Shown here: one piece after another, positions 13,152 to 25,697 of the stretch
Position numbering within the stretch: the first letter of the stretch is position 1
How the letters are laid out: each line of letters opens with the position of its first letter
NCBI RefSeq assembly: GCF_000150705.2
Contig: NW_015440950.1
Location: 1,180,372-1,244,371 of the forward strand
DNA length: 64,000 bases
Origin: Paracoccidioides lutzii Pb01
Lineage: Eukaryota > Ascomycota > Eurotiomycetes > Onygenales > Ajellomycetaceae
Reading direction: 5' to 3'
The notes under the pieces: generated by a model
Told to the model about the DNA's origin: nothing
The model's database searches: none
The model's input: only the letters and a program-made list of their open reading frames with translations
Translations under genes and position numbers: made by a program

Positions 13152-15692
13152 ATGGATCTGATGAGCTCCCGATTCAAATCTTTTGGTTTTGGATCAAAGC
13201 GCAAGACTGCCACCCGGCCAAATCCAACAACTGCTGTCACCAACAACACCAACAACCTCAGCAACAACAACATCATCAACAACAACAACAACAACAGCAG
13301 CAGCAACAACAACAACGGCGTTGCCACCCCTTCCCCGCCTCCTGCCGCAAATAACTCTACTGCCAGCCTTCCGATGAACAATCCTAATCAGCTGGGCCGG
13401 CCGCCAAGCTACACATATAACGCTGGTGGGCGGCCTACAAGCCCTCTGCCCCCAGCACAGCAATTGGCACACTCTCCCCCGCCGATCAACACTGGAGTTC
13501 CCTACCCACAGTCTAGCGGCCCAATAGCTTCCCCCCCTCAACCACCGGGATATGGAGGCTACCCTCCTCACGCTGCTCCTCATGCCATGCAGCAGTCGAT
13601 TCCTACATACGGACGCGCGCACAATACTGGTGAGCTTGATGCAACGGGTCGAAGCAAAGCCCAGCTCATCGTAGGAATCGACTTTGGCACAACATTCTCG
13701 GGCGTCGCATTCGCATTTGTTACCAATACGGAGGCACGCGAAGATATCATCACAGAATGGCCTGGTGCTGGAGCTCATGCAAAACAAAAGGTATGTCTAA
13801 TTTCAACGGTCGTTGATATTATCAAGTTACATCATCCATCTCGTGGTCCCGTAACCCCATTCATCATCCCTCATCATACCTGTAATCTGTTGCTTATTGG
13901 TATCTTAACTTACATTTTGCTTTTGGCCATTGTGGTTTGTTTAGATCCCCACTGTGCTTTATTACGACCAGTATCAGAAAGTGGTTGGGTGGGGTCCAGA
14001 TATCGCTGATGCACTTGCCCCGACTGGTTACCCAAAGCAAGGTGTGCAGAAAGTGGAGTGGTTCAAATTACAGCTAATGCTTTCTGGAAATACCTACATT
14101 GACCCGATCAACCTTCCTCCTCTCCCTCCTGGCAAGTCAGAAATTGATGTTGCCGCAGACTACCTCTTCAAGTTGCGTGGTGCAATGCGAAATCAACTGC
14201 AGAAGACTTTAGGTGAAGTGTTCAATCGTGAAGAGCGAAATATTCGGTATTTCCTGACTGTTCCTGCCATATGGAATGATGCTGGCAAGGCTGCAACTCG
14301 CGCTGCCGCCATTCAAGCAGGATTTTACGGGACGAAAATGACAATCGTCTAACATTGATTACGGAACCGGAGGCAGCTGCCATGTTTTGTGCCAAAGCCG
14401 GCCTACTTAGCCTTAAGATTCATGATGCCATTTTGATTGTTGACTGTGGCGGTGGAACTGTAGATTTGATCGCATATGAGGTGGAAGAAGAAACACCTTT
14501 CACAGTGGCCGAGTGCACTGCTGGATCTGGCGATTCATGTGGATCGACGGCACTTAACCGCAATTTCAGCAACATTCTACGGGCAAAGATCAGAAAAATG
14601 AAGCTCCCTGATGGCTCGAGGACTGCGGGGAGAGTATATGCTAAATGTATTATGGATTTTGAGAACCGAATCAAAGCCGACTTTCGGAATAACGGCCAGA
14701 AATGGGCTGTGGATGTAGGGATTGAAGCTGATTTCCCCGAGGCTGGCATTGAAGAGGGGTATATGACTTTTACGAATGAAGAAATTCTCCAGTGTTTTGA
14801 GCCCGTTGTGAACAGGATTCTTGAGCTTGTGCGGAATCAGATCATCGCCATTCAGGCACAAAACAGGGCACTCCAGGTAAGCTATTCCACCCCCACATCT
14901 ATCTTACAAATTGCTATGGTTGGCTCTTTCTAAGCTCTGAATATTTTCTAGAATGTACTTGTCGTTGGCGGTTTTGGTGCTTCTGAATATCTATTCCAAC
15001 AAATTAAGCTTCATGTCCCTCCTCAATTCCAGTCCAAAGTGGTTCGTCCAATGGACTCCGTGTCGGCTATTGTTAAAGGTGCTGTCACTGCTGGAATCAC
15101 TGAGCGAGTAGTTACCTCCCGTGTCGCTCGTCGCCACTATTTGATGGCCACTCTACAACCGTTTAAGGAGGGCCACCACCCAGAGCAATACCGCGTCCCT
15201 AGTCTTGATGGCAAAGATAGATGCAAATATACTCGGCAAATATTCGTGCAAAAGGGGGAGCGCATCAAAATCGGGGAACCTGTCAAAGTCAGCTTCTTCC
15301 GTCAGGTCGCCCCCGGCGCGACATTGATGTACGAGGATATTTTGTATGCTTGCGATGAAGACGTTTGTCCAGAGTATACAAAGGACCCACGTAAGTGACA
15401 CACTTTTGTAATTCCATCCCCGACCGTCACCTTTTCCAACGCGTTCCATAAATGGATAGGTGGAAATGCTAACTTTACAACCCACTGGATAGGAATTAAG
15501 GAAGTTGTTACACTGACCTCCGACCTGTCCAGAAAGAATCTAGAGAAGGACTTTGAGCGAATGGATACGCCACAAGGAACCTTCTATCGCGTTTACTTCG
15601 ACATATATCTCACACTTGATGGAAGCGAGTTCAATGCGGAACTTGTCTGTCAAGGTGAGGTCATGGGACGATGCTCAGCAAGATTCAGATAG
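13152..15692 (+). CDS. HSPA12-like Hsp70-family protein with an apparent one-base deletion
   Basis: Exons are 13152-13790, 13945-14876, 14952-15390 and 15493-15692, all with good GT-AG sites. About 170 N-terminal residues are Asn/Pro-rich and low complexity. The actin-like ATPase fold follows: phosphate-1 loop IVGIDFGTTFSGVAF, phosphate-2 loop LIVDCGGGTVDLI and adenosine loop VLVVGGFGASEYLF. The C-terminal part ends EVMGRCSARFR. There is no EEVD tail and no classical substrate-binding domain, as in fungal HSPA12-like proteins. In exon 2 the frame breaks at the T-run 14,323-14,326. Upstream reads to GTKMTIV and stop; one base over, RDENDNRLTLITEPEAAA continues the domain without interruption. 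Total exon length is 2210, one short of a multiple of three. A real mutation or a sequencing error are both possible. Confidence 0.88.
13240..13317. repeat. AAC-rich coding repeat (poly-Asn)
   Basis: AAC/AGC triplets inside the first exon of the Hsp70-like gene encode an Asn/Ser-rich tract after residue 29. The unit matches the intergenic ACA repeat at 3777. Such tracts usually vary in length between strains. Confidence 0.85.
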
Positions 15693-18600
15693 GTTGTCAA
15701 CGCTCTATTACTGCTGGTTGCGGTCCTAGATCTCAAAACTTTCCTGTCGACAAAGAAAGTCCGAAATTAATGAAAACAAAGGACGTATGATATTATGATG
15801 AATATTTCCTTTGGATCACTCTATACCTAACCCCTCTGTACGACCCCCCACCTAAACTCTAATTTTACTCTAATCTCTCGCCATGTTGCCAGTCAAATGT
15901 GGTGGATGCGAAATTTTATCCTCCATGTTCTATTTCGCATCTCGACTGCCAGCTGGCTGTTTACTCATGTCTCCCAATCCTTACCTCTGATCCCGATCCC
16001 ATTTGAAAACATTTAAGTGACGTTATACCTGAAAAATTTCTGCATGAATTCTGTGTTTCTTGTGGTTCTCAAATTTCTTATGTCCCTCCTTTGAGGTGGC
16101 AAGCTCCTTTGGATGTGATTTTCTTGTTTTTTATATCCCCTTTTGTTCCATTCTTCATCCATTCCCATCATAGTTTTTCTCCCTTCATGAAGGATGTACT
16201 TATTCCTGGTTGGGAAACTAGTAATGGGTTCTATAGAGAAACCTTTACACTGATTTTTCGTTACTATGTTTTCCTCATCTATGCTGGTAACAATTTTGGC
16301 AATTTGGCAATTTTCTTCATTTTTGTTCCCCTCCTCCTCTGAGTATCATTTAGCTTGTCCTTTTTGTTTTATTCGACATGACTTTGTATACTTTCTTTCT
16401 TACAGGATAATAAATAGACACAGTTCAATTACGATGCCCAAAGTCCCCAGAGTTTAATTTTTCAATTTGATTCATTTTACAAACATTTCAAGGCAACAGC
16501 TGCCCAAAATATCATTTCCTACGCAATGCAGCATATGTCCTTATGGTTATTTGCCCTGCATATACTTGGTGACCGCTGTTGCTTATTATCAACTGTCACA
16601 CACCGACAGCCTGTATTGTTGATGTTCCATCAACAAGTCAGAGTTGTGGTTCTCATTGCGTTGGACACAATCATAATTACCTCCATTACGAACCCCCCGT
16701 TCTACAATCTCTCTCTTTCTTACTCTAAAAAAAAAAAAAAAGAGAGAGAGAGAGAAAGAGAGACTTGCGCGCTTCCTTACCTTGCCAGCAGGCTTGAATT
16801 TGATCAAGAGAAATAACAGGGAAAACTCGTGAAGTACTCTGAAGTGAGGTTGAAGAGAGACGGACATCCAGTGAAGTGCTTTTGCCAATTTTCCTGCAAG
16901 TCAACGTCAGTCCCGGGTTGATGTACAGCTCCAGAAGCTGAAAACTTCAGACCCGAAAGAATAGATACTGAGCAGGAAAAGCAATACAAAAATCTCGAAG
17001 ACAGCGAGGCGGAGAGAAAACCAAGTTAAAAGCTAAGGTCGCCTGTCGGAGACTCAATTTGTTGTTGTTGGGGGGAGGGAATATAGGTTACCTGTAGCTT
17101 CATTGCTCACAGGCAACCTGGTGTATTGTACTGCATAACTACAGGATGTAGAACTATACAATGATATCTTTTCCTTTAGCTTCCGAGGCATGGGGGGATA
17201 ATAATGCAATTATTGAGCAAACGGTAAATCCCTGATCAAAATGATATCCCGCCGAGAGGGAATGGCGGTCTGTGCTGTTTTGTCGTCAACGCTCAAAGAG
17301 GCGCGAAAACACGTTGGAGTGGGAATGGCTTGGGGCTCGGGAAGACAGAGCAAACCACCGGAGGTGGAAAATAACAGCAAAAGACTAAGATCCGCTCAAA
17401 CTGGGATTCTCGGAATATGTTTAACCAATTATACCATTTGGGTGCGGATCTCGCTCTGTGACCGGCTAATAACCTAACAATCAGGTGCCAAAATCGAATT
17501 CTCGTGATTGACGCCGGTTATTGAAGATTTTTCTTTAGCAGCGAGTAGAGTGCGGAGAAATCCTCGGGTTTACGCCTGGGATTGTTCGGGTCCAACTTCT
17601 CGCTTTTTCCAAGACCGAAGACGAAAATATGCTGCCAAATAACTGTGCCACTAGTTACCCGCTTGGAGCGACGAAAAATAATTATAGGGCAATTGGTATA
17701 AAGGGCTTAAACGCCTTCGTACACACTCGTTTTCATGGCACTTATTCCGACCGTTAATTTTGCTCCGTCAGCCGAGATTTAACTAATATCAGCTGCAAAT
17801 TATACCTGTATTTTACCCCTTGTACCTGAATCTTAGTGATCTAACGATATCGCAAGTCATGGCAGAAGGAACCAAGTGACACTGGAAGTTCGGCGTGAAG
17901 GTTGACGTATGTCAGGGCCTGGATTCAAGATGCAGGGTCAAATTTGATGCCGTTTGGATCTGTCTTGGCAACCCTTGGTTGATTGTGACGATCATAGATC
18001 ATTTTCGCTGGGATTAGTAGAAAAGTGGTTGGAGAAGACATGCGGGAACGTGGTTGATATCCAAGGTTTCGATCCTGCATTAATTTGCGCCCTATATTGG
18101 AATATCTGAGCTCCGGCCGACAGCCAATCGCCCGTGCCCGCTACTGTTCCAGACATCCATCAGCCTCAAGTTTCTGATGTGTAACAATTGGGATTTTTCA
18201 GCTAGCAAAATCCCTTGAACGAATGAAAACTAACCAATTTGCCTGTGGAAATTGTTACATAACCGACCTGGAGAGGGGATACATCACTTTTGAAGTATTG
18301 GAATTTTTGAGAATTGCGTTGGCGGCAGCCGTTCTTTCTAAGGAAGCAATTGGTTGGAGAAAACAAGATATTTAAAAGACAAGGGAACGAAAGCATTGTC
18401 ACTTTTTATGGTCCAACCAAATAAGGTTCATGGTCGAAGGGATAGAGGTGGCGCTGCGGATCAGTCCCAGGAGCTTGTCACTGGCATTTATGCCTTTCGA
18501 TCTTTGGATGTGGCTAGTGGTCCTATTACAATCAGAGATCCTTGAATAATAAGAACGCCAGATTCGTCGACCTGGAGAAGTCAAACCAATGTGATCACTG

Positions 18601-19098
18601 ATGAGAACTAGACATTGTTCTGCTTTCAAATAGTCCTCGGCACTGCTCAGGTTCCACAAATGGTTCATTTGGAGTCTCTAGCGTACGGAATTCGTACGGA
18701 TCAAGTTCTGTCATTCGATTTAAGATTGAGGTGTTGGAATTATGCATATCCTGCGTCGGAAGGATTGAGATTCCCGCAGTGGCCGCTGAAAATTCATATA
18801 CCTATCGGTAGAAAATGATATCTAAAGCCTTGATTATGTTGGCAGTTGGACATATGCCGAATGCATTCCCTAAGTTATAGAGAATAAAACGCGTACGGAA
18901 CAAAAAGTGATGATAAATAAAGAGTCTGGATTGCCCCATGGGTGTTTGCTGTTAATTCCTTTTATATAAGATAACCTCGATGTCGGTAAGCCGGTAACTC
19001 GTTTCCACATATTGATATTGAATAACAGAGGCGACCATCGGGTCCGATTTCGAAATTTTTTCCCGTCCCTAATTGACACGAGGAACCAAGGGAAAAGC
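15693..19098. other. Intergenic, no supported gene
   Basis: About 3.4 kb. The first few hundred bases are T-rich and probably the 3' untranslated region of the Hsp70-like gene. Open frames are short, with no domain and no convincing splice pairs. An A-run and GA repeat lie at 16,727-16,764. Confidence 0.6.
16727..16764. repeat. A14-(GA)n simple repeat
   Basis: Fourteen A residues followed by an imperfect AG dinucleotide run. Confidence 0.9.
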
Positions 19099-20235
19099 AT
19101 GGCACTCATTTGGCAGGCACTCTTCCTCGTTGTTCTCCTCCTGGGCGAGGTTATCCGGCAGCGTGTGAAATCCAAAACAGGATCCAGGGATGAGGGCTCC
19201 GATTTAGGAAAGTTGCACACCTATCCGGTTGAACAAATCAAGGGTAAAGAGAGGTATCGCACCACCATGGGACTTAAGCGGCTTGATCGACACAACTGGT
19301 TGACAATCGACAAAAATTACCTGGAGCAGCACAAGCTGCGCGACAACCTTTTTCGCACTCAGAGAACAAAAGTTCTCCAATGCCTTCCTGAAGCAAAATA
19401 TGCATGTCAGGAATTGCTGCAGGAAGTCGCGACATACCTATGCGGTCGATATCCTGCTATATTCGAGATGGACAATGACGCGGTAAAGATCACGAAGACG
19501 GGCGAAGTATTCTGCCTTAGGGATCATACCAATGGAATGGAGCCACTCGAGATTGCAGCTCGACTTGCTATGGAAGATCTCAGTGTTCTATTAGAGGATG
19601 GGAGTGAGCAGGGCTACTTGTATGTCGTATTAACTTGTGAGCCGTTCATGAACCATTTGCTAAAAACTAGCCAGAGCGGCAACAGCTAGTCTGTTTCCAA
19701 TTGGATGGTGCGCCATGGAGAGAATTGGGTGCTCCGTTTCTCAGATGCACAGGGCTGTTCCCCTGTGGCATAAGGAAATTGAATTTCCTGTTAATAAGTT
19801 GGTCATCCCCGGGTCAAAACGGCAGCAGGCAATTCAAGCCAACTGACCATCAACCCCAGATTCTTATCACGGCTACCAGTAGACTCGCCTATGGAACGGT
19901 CGAGCTACTTCATACAAGTAACTGAACCAGGCGAATCTTTAAGTTCCATTCTTTTTCAGCCAATTGGGCTTTCGCATGAAGATATCGAGCCATTACCAAA
20001 GAATATTCTCATTCGTCGCGAAAGGCAGACGTTTCGCAGGCTGCCCAAATCTAGGGCGATTGTGTTTGGGGTAAAAACTTCATTGACGCCCCTTCAAGAA
20101 CTCCCCCTCGAGGAATTAAGGAACCTAGGCAAAGAAATAGAAAATTGGCCCGACGCTGTCGGGAAATATAAAGGGAGAGATCATTGGGGTTCCGCCGTTC
20201 TTGGGTATTTGGAAACAAAGTTAGCCGCAACCTAG
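19099..20235 (+). CDS. DUF3445 protein (haem-dependent oxidative N-demethylase-like), membrane-anchored
   Basis: Exons are 19099-19619, 19675-19797 and 19860-20235. Introns of 55 and 62 bp use a GTATGT donor with CAG, and a weaker GTTGGT donor with a CTGAC branch and CAG. The product is 339 residues. The N-terminal MALIWQALFLVVLLLGEVI is a hydrophobic anchor. Conserved blocks follow: RTTMGLKRLDRHNWLTIDK, MEPLEIAARLAMEDLSVLL, TASLFPIGW, the helix PLWHKEIEFPVNKFLSRL, the PMERSSYFIQV block, and IRRERQTFRRLPKS, which is characteristic of DUF3445. Bacterial relatives are described as haem proteins that oxidatively demethylate small N-methyl compounds; the fungal role is unknown. An in-frame ATG at 19012 is less likely because it would bury the anchor. 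It lies 4.6 kb from the UstYa cluster. Confidence 0.8.
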
Positions 20236-21678
20236 CTGAGAAGAAGAAATATGAGAAAGACGGAGATTGAAGTTTGCTGCCAAACCTATGCAAGGTTCGG
20301 CTACAAGCTCTCACGGTATTAGTGGGCTCGACGACCGATATTTGGTTCTTGTTTTCTGGTCGTCAAAAAGTGTGCAGTTTGGAAAACGGTCGAGGTTGGA
20401 TGTTGGTCAGCTTACTAAGCAAGAATACAGTCTTACATGGGCTACTTGTTAATTAATGTTTTTTTTTTTTTCCAGCCAGTTTGCCCATCAATTTTAAATA
20501 AAACTTCAGCATGTCTTGAGGGAAGCTTCTCTGATATTGATTGCTTCTCACTGTTTGGCTTCCAGCTTATCAAACTGCAATGAATTTGGTGCAAAGCAGA
20601 CCGGTTGGGATGCTCAGCGCCTGATGAAGGTCACATCGTTTTGGCCATGGAGTAAGTGTTTAAATTGAAATATAAAGTAAAAGCCATCCGAATGCTTTAG
20701 AAGCAAGCCAAGACGAATAGCCCTTCTACTTCTGCTTCTCGTTTTACCAGGGTATTGGCGCGGACTCGCCTCTGAAACACTGCAAAGCGATTGATCCCCA
20801 CCGCTCAAGAATTCTTTTCTTCGAAATCCAACGTTGAGCATTGTAATTTCGCTAAAACCCTTCCCTTTCTCGATGGTATTTATTGCCTTTTTGTTTCTTC
20901 TTTATATCTCTTTCTTTCTTGTTTTGGAGGTGGGGGCCAGGGGCAGGGGTGAATTTCTTGCGTTGAAATTCGAATATGCAGAGAAACTTTCTGCAGCTGG
21001 TTTACTTTGCACAGTCTATGACATCTACTCTATTTGGGAATTTTTTGAATCATAACATGCTCCCCTTATCCATGCAACTTTTCCCGCGCACCCGATTCTA
21101 ATCACTTTTTGGAGAGTTTGAACGTGGAGACTTTGACGAAGGAACCCTGATCGATGGAAAATTGGGGATCCTCTAGGGACGGAACGAACATGCCCAGCAG
21201 ATGCTAGTGTTTTCAAAATGGAAAGATTTAAATAGCGTTCTGAGGATGTAGATGAGTATTTATGGCCAAATATCTTCCGTTCCCTGAAGCTGGATTTCGA
21301 GCAAGAACTTTCCTGTCCTCTTTGCGATGCTCGTTGCCCCTCTTCACTGGCTAGAGGAAGGAAAAGATTCAGCAGTCTCTTATGGGGCTTAGGGAGGACG
21401 GAGCCTTCTTGAAAGGTCAGCTTTATGTTACTGGTCAAAAATTTCTTGCATGAGTTGAGATATTACCATATGCTCACAAGAATGCCAAAAAATAAATGCA
21501 CCCAAACCAGACAATATCCTATTGTATAATGGTCGGATCTTAATACCAAGGAGATGTCTCCTCTGCTGGATATCGGGATCCAGAGGCCGACATCACGTCC
21601 TCCATCTGTAGCGTGGATAAAACGCGACAATGGGATGATTGAACGAATAGGGAGAGCACAGACTGTCCAGCCTATCAT
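20236..21678. other. Intergenic between convergent genes
   Basis: The DUF3445 gene and the bZIP-ankyrin gene converge here. A T12 run lies at 20,459-20,472. The 137-codon minus frame at 21,025-21,438 has no recognisable domain and lies just past the bZIP-ankyrin stop, so I leave it out. Confidence 0.55.
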
Positions 21679-22902
21679 TTAAGTTCCATATCGCTGGTTA
21701 ACTTGTTTCCTTTGGATTTGAATATCTACCCTGGCTCCTGACTGTATTAGGACCCTAACAGCAGCTTCGTGTCCTTTTTCAGCTGCTATGTGCAATGGCG
21801 TCCGCCCTTGCAAATCTGTGATATTTCCATCGGCACCCCTCTCAAGTAAGATCTTCATAACTTCCACGTTTCCCGTTTCAGCTGCGTAATGCAAGGCAGT
21901 GGCCCCTGACATATCATGTTGATTGATCTCTGACCCGAAATCCAAGAGGCATCGCACAATGTTGGCATGGCCGTTTTTTGCTGACAAATGGAGCGCCATT
22001 TTGCCCTCAGAGTCGTCTTGGTCCCTGGCGAGTTCTGGATAGTTTTCTGGGCGCACGAGGAAAAGAGAGTTGTGGGGAAATCTGCCAGCGTTCTCACTGT
22101 AGGAGCGGAACCGTCGGGGTGAGTCGAATATGTTCCCCCTCCACCCCGGGGGGATCCCAATTATACTGAGGCCATCCTCAGACACAGGCGTTCGCGAATC
22201 TGGTACGGTTGGACAAGATTGAGCTACAGAAATACTTCCCGTGTAAGATTGGGCAGCAGGGCTACTAATCTCAGAGTCTGTTCCTTCAAACGGTACGTTA
22301 AAATCAGGACTGTTTGTCGCCAGATAACCAGATTTCCTCATGTCTTCTGGGAATTGTGAACTTTGGATCCCGCTAGGTTCAGACGGGAGAGCTGGAATCT
22401 CCCATACTTTGGTGGCTATAGCTGTGCTGGAAGCCTCGTTGACTTCTTGGAAATGCTGCCGAGAGTGGGTATTGGTGCTTTCTGTTTGGTTGTCAGGCGA
22501 CCACAGGGTGGAGGGGAGGCGACACTCATCGTCAAGACTGGGAACATCGCAGTAATCGTGTTTGTTTATTGGATGGGAATGGGAAACGGTGAAGGAACCG
22601 AGCAAATTCCGGCATTCCTTTTCTGACGCTTGCTGGGTGAATTTGATGTTATTTCCAAAGTTGGTTCGCGCATCGACCAGCCCTGCAAGGCAGTCTTTTG
22701 ATTTTTGCTGCTGATAGCCGCTCAACTGGGCTTTCTTTCTGCCTGACTGGTCACTTAGCTATGATCCAAACTTGATGCCACTGGGTTGCGTACGGTGATT
22801 TCTCTGAGCAATCCTATTTTGAAGGCGTCTGCGCTCTTTTGCATCAAGTACTTCTCGAGAGGTATTCTCCTCGGGGGTTTTCTCCTCTGATGATTGCCGC
22901 AT
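21679..22902 (-). CDS. bZIP-ankyrin repeat protein
   Basis: Exons are 22902-22794 and 22742-21679; a 51-bp intron splits the Arg codon after RIAQRNH. The product is 390 residues. Residues about 22-42 form an AP-1-like basic region, KERRRLQNRIAQRNHRRKK, with the invariant Asn, AQR and Arg positions. No clean leucine heptads follow. The middle is Ser/Pro-rich and probably disordered. From about residue 275 come three ankyrin repeats with the signatures MALHLSAKNGHANIVRCLL, TALHYAAETGNVEVMKILL and TPLHIAAEKGHEAAVRVLI. Fungal bZIP-ankyrin proteins are presumed transcriptional regulators and often sit beside metabolite genes. The frame stays open upstream of the chosen ATG, so a further 5' exon is possible. 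It lies 1.9 kb from the first UstYa gene. Confidence 0.82.
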
Positions 22903-24814
22903 CAGCAGGGTTCGGAGGTTCTGCTTAAATTCGTAAACGAGAAATCAATCGTCGAGGAAGACTAACGAAAAAAAAAAAACGAGATTTAAGCAGATTTTAA
23001 TTTCTACCCATACAAGCTGAAAAGCCCAAGGTTCGATTTCAACAAACTGAGTTCGGTTGGTTACTTATCAACAGCGTTTTAAGGCAGGATATTTGTGCTG
23101 TATCCTCACCTCCAGCTGCCTAGTCGTAGGGAAACTAGTTTCTTGTGACTAGCCATCTGGTAGTGGAACCGTTGAAAGCTTGATATCCCAATAGGTTTCT
23201 ACATCGTTGGAGTGAGGATTCTCTGTCATCTTCAATATCTCTCCACTCCTTTTTGTAAGTACAGTGAAATTCCCCCAAAACTCAAAGTTTCTCATATCAT
23301 TAGTTACTTGTCAGCGCTAGAACAAAGGATTAATTACACCTCTTACCTGGCTATTTACGCTGCCACTAAAATAACTCCTCTCAATCAGGCGTTATGTACA
23401 TATACACCTATGTTAGTTGTGACCTTAGTAACTATAGTATGTGCAAGCACATACATTCAGTACACAAAGAAAATGCATGATTCAAATATAAATTTTTTTT
23501 AAAAAAAAAAAAAAAATATCAATTAAAATATGAATATACCAAGTGTGGCAAGCTCAGGTGGAAGAATTCAGCGTTTGAAAATAGTTAGAAGGTAAAATCA
23601 TCATAAGGTGACTTCATATTACTCTGTCTCTCCTGTTTCTGACTAGATATTTTAGCGGCGGTGTTAATAGTTGGGTTCTGAGTTTCGCCCACCCTTCATA
23701 GACTGCATGGAATCCCCCTACATTTGCCATAGTTGGTCGTCCTCTCAAATCGCGTGGGTATTCTCACCATTGTTTAGGACAGATATTGAGAATAAATGAC
23801 AGAGCTCAGAGACCACCACCGATTTTGAGGACACTGTTTTTCCATAGGGATAGAAACTTCAGTGATTCTCCTCCACAAGTGCGTGTATGTATATTCTAGC
23901 CTCATTACCTCAAGGCATGAGAACAATTCCTCCGGAGTGAGGCCCGAGCGTAGGGTAACTATTTGAGCTGGATGATCTGGGGAATGCCAGACCTGCTCGG
24001 TTCTCCGCTCGGGAATGACAGCCCAAAATGTCACCTGAAATGTTTGGCGATGCAACCAATGCCACGCAACCACTCATACGACTGGCAAAAAATATGCAGT
24101 TCCCTATTGCCGGCGTTTGCAGGGTTTATTTCGCTTTGTTGTTTCACGGGCCCTGTTAACCGCCGAAAATCAACGGTGTCAAAATTCTTCTGGCTTCCTC
24201 ATCAATGAGAACCGACATTGGGAGATGGGTGGGAAATTCAGGGGATCAAGGCTGAAAATTGACTAATTATTTCATTCGTTTTTGGAGAATTATCTCCCTC
24301 CTCAATAGTTACTTATATCGGCTTACTGAAGTAGGGCAGGCGACATCCACTGTGCAGCCTTCTTGCCCCGCATAGATAAATTGCTCTCCACAATTCCTGA
24401 GATATCGTTCCCAGTGGTTTGGTTTATGATCCTTATTTCTCTATGAAGTAGAGATTTTGGAAAAGGAGATTATGCATGTTTATATATCCACATGCGCCGT
24501 TGCAAATTCATTGGCGGGCTTCTGATGATAGCTGGCAGATGATCTTCATACTTCCTTGTCACTCTCGGCTTAGTAGAGTGCCGAAAGATACCAAGTTCTT
24601 CAATTCGTCATTTACGGTTACAAAGTCCTCAAAGCAGGGAAAGGGGTAGTTAAGAGTAGCTGGTTGGCCAAGTTGGTAGTTAACTATTCAAATTTTGCCT
24701 GGTTGTGGAAACCTCTGTCATAGAAAATGCCACCACCGGAGAGAGAGTTTTGAAAAAAAGCCTGTTCTTTTCCCACCCCCCATCTGCTGCGGAACTCGGA
24801 GGGAAAGGAAGCCT
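22903..24814. other. Intergenic, no supported gene
   Basis: An A12 run lies near 22,968 and an A-rich run near 23,500-23,516. A 99-codon minus frame at 23,774-24,073 ends in frame and looks weakly protein-like (GLTPEELFSCLEVMRLEYTY), but it has no domain and its ATG would sit within an AT-rich stretch, so I do not call it. Confidence 0.5.
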
Positions 24815-25697
24815 TTATTGATGCCGTGCAATGAAGTTTTTGATTATGCTCAGATCCTTGCATTCATGATGGGGTACGCCCCAACCATCAGTTTCCATTC
24901 TCCGTCCGTCTTTTTCCACCCGCGGCCATTCAATGGTGGTGTCCGCGGAACATTGGACTGCCTGCCTCAGATAGTCGAAGCAATGATCAACATGGAGATG
25001 ACCTAAAAGTTTCTCTTTTACTATTTCCGCCTGAGACACGTCCTCCCGTCGATGTTTGTGAGAGTCAGTTTGATTGAAATAGGCCATGCGAATACTTGCC
25101 TGAAACGCTGATGTCAGTAACCAAAGAAGCGTCGTTACTCTTCAAAATATTCATTATTGTCGATAGGTTACTTTCTTCTTCAAGTCAGAGCCGAATATAC
25201 ATACCAGGCAATGTAGCTGGTGATGCATGCTCATGACAAATCGTTCATGAGCTCCATCTTGCAACCCTATCTGTAAACCATAGTCCCGTGGATTATCCAC
25301 AATGAAAGTATACTGAAAACCACTAAGGTGTTCGGTTTCCCAGTGTTTGTGAGTTTCGGGGTCTGAGCCTTCCCAGCGCTTATCCATTTGGAAAATAACA
25401 GCTTCTTTAAGCAGTGGTACTGTAGAAAGACAGAGGGTTTCCTTTCAGCCAAGACACATATCTCAGGGAGCAGGATCTCACCAAACACACTTTCAAAAGC
25501 ATCGAGGAAGGATTTCACGTACCATTTGGAATAGGGGATTTCCCCCTGCCGTTGCTGACCAGACGGTCGCGGTTCGTCCCAACCAGATATGCTCCCCATA
25601 TCAGAACAGCGACAGATAGAGTAATTGAGAAAATGGCACAGCCAGAAAGGCCGTGAGTGAAATATTTTTGCTTTGATTTTGACGGAAAAGTGTCCAT
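24815..25697 (-). CDS. UstYa-family (DUF3328) oxidative cyclase-like protein A
   Basis: Exons are 25697-25523, 25419-25205 and 25099-24815. All phases match: GTACGT/TACAG, then GTATGT/TTTCAG with a TACTGAC branch. The product is 224 residues. A transmembrane helix lies at about 17-40 (AIFSITLSVAVLIWGAYLV). The two HxxHC motifs that define the family are HQLHC at 125-129, followed by ASIRMAYF, and HVDHC at 166-170, followed by FDYLRQAVQC. UstYa proteins act with a luminal catalytic domain in the secretory pathway and oxidatively crosslink Tyr/Phe side chains of fungal RiPPs such as ustiloxin and phomopsin, and also act on some other natural products. The domain appears intact. It is transcribed in the same direction as the small peptide gene 738 bp upstream. 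Substrate is inferred from position. Confidence 0.9.

Noticed and set aside
13148..13787. Minus frames opposite the Hsp70-like first exon
   Set aside because: Shadow frames of the AAC-rich and Pro-rich coding sequence.
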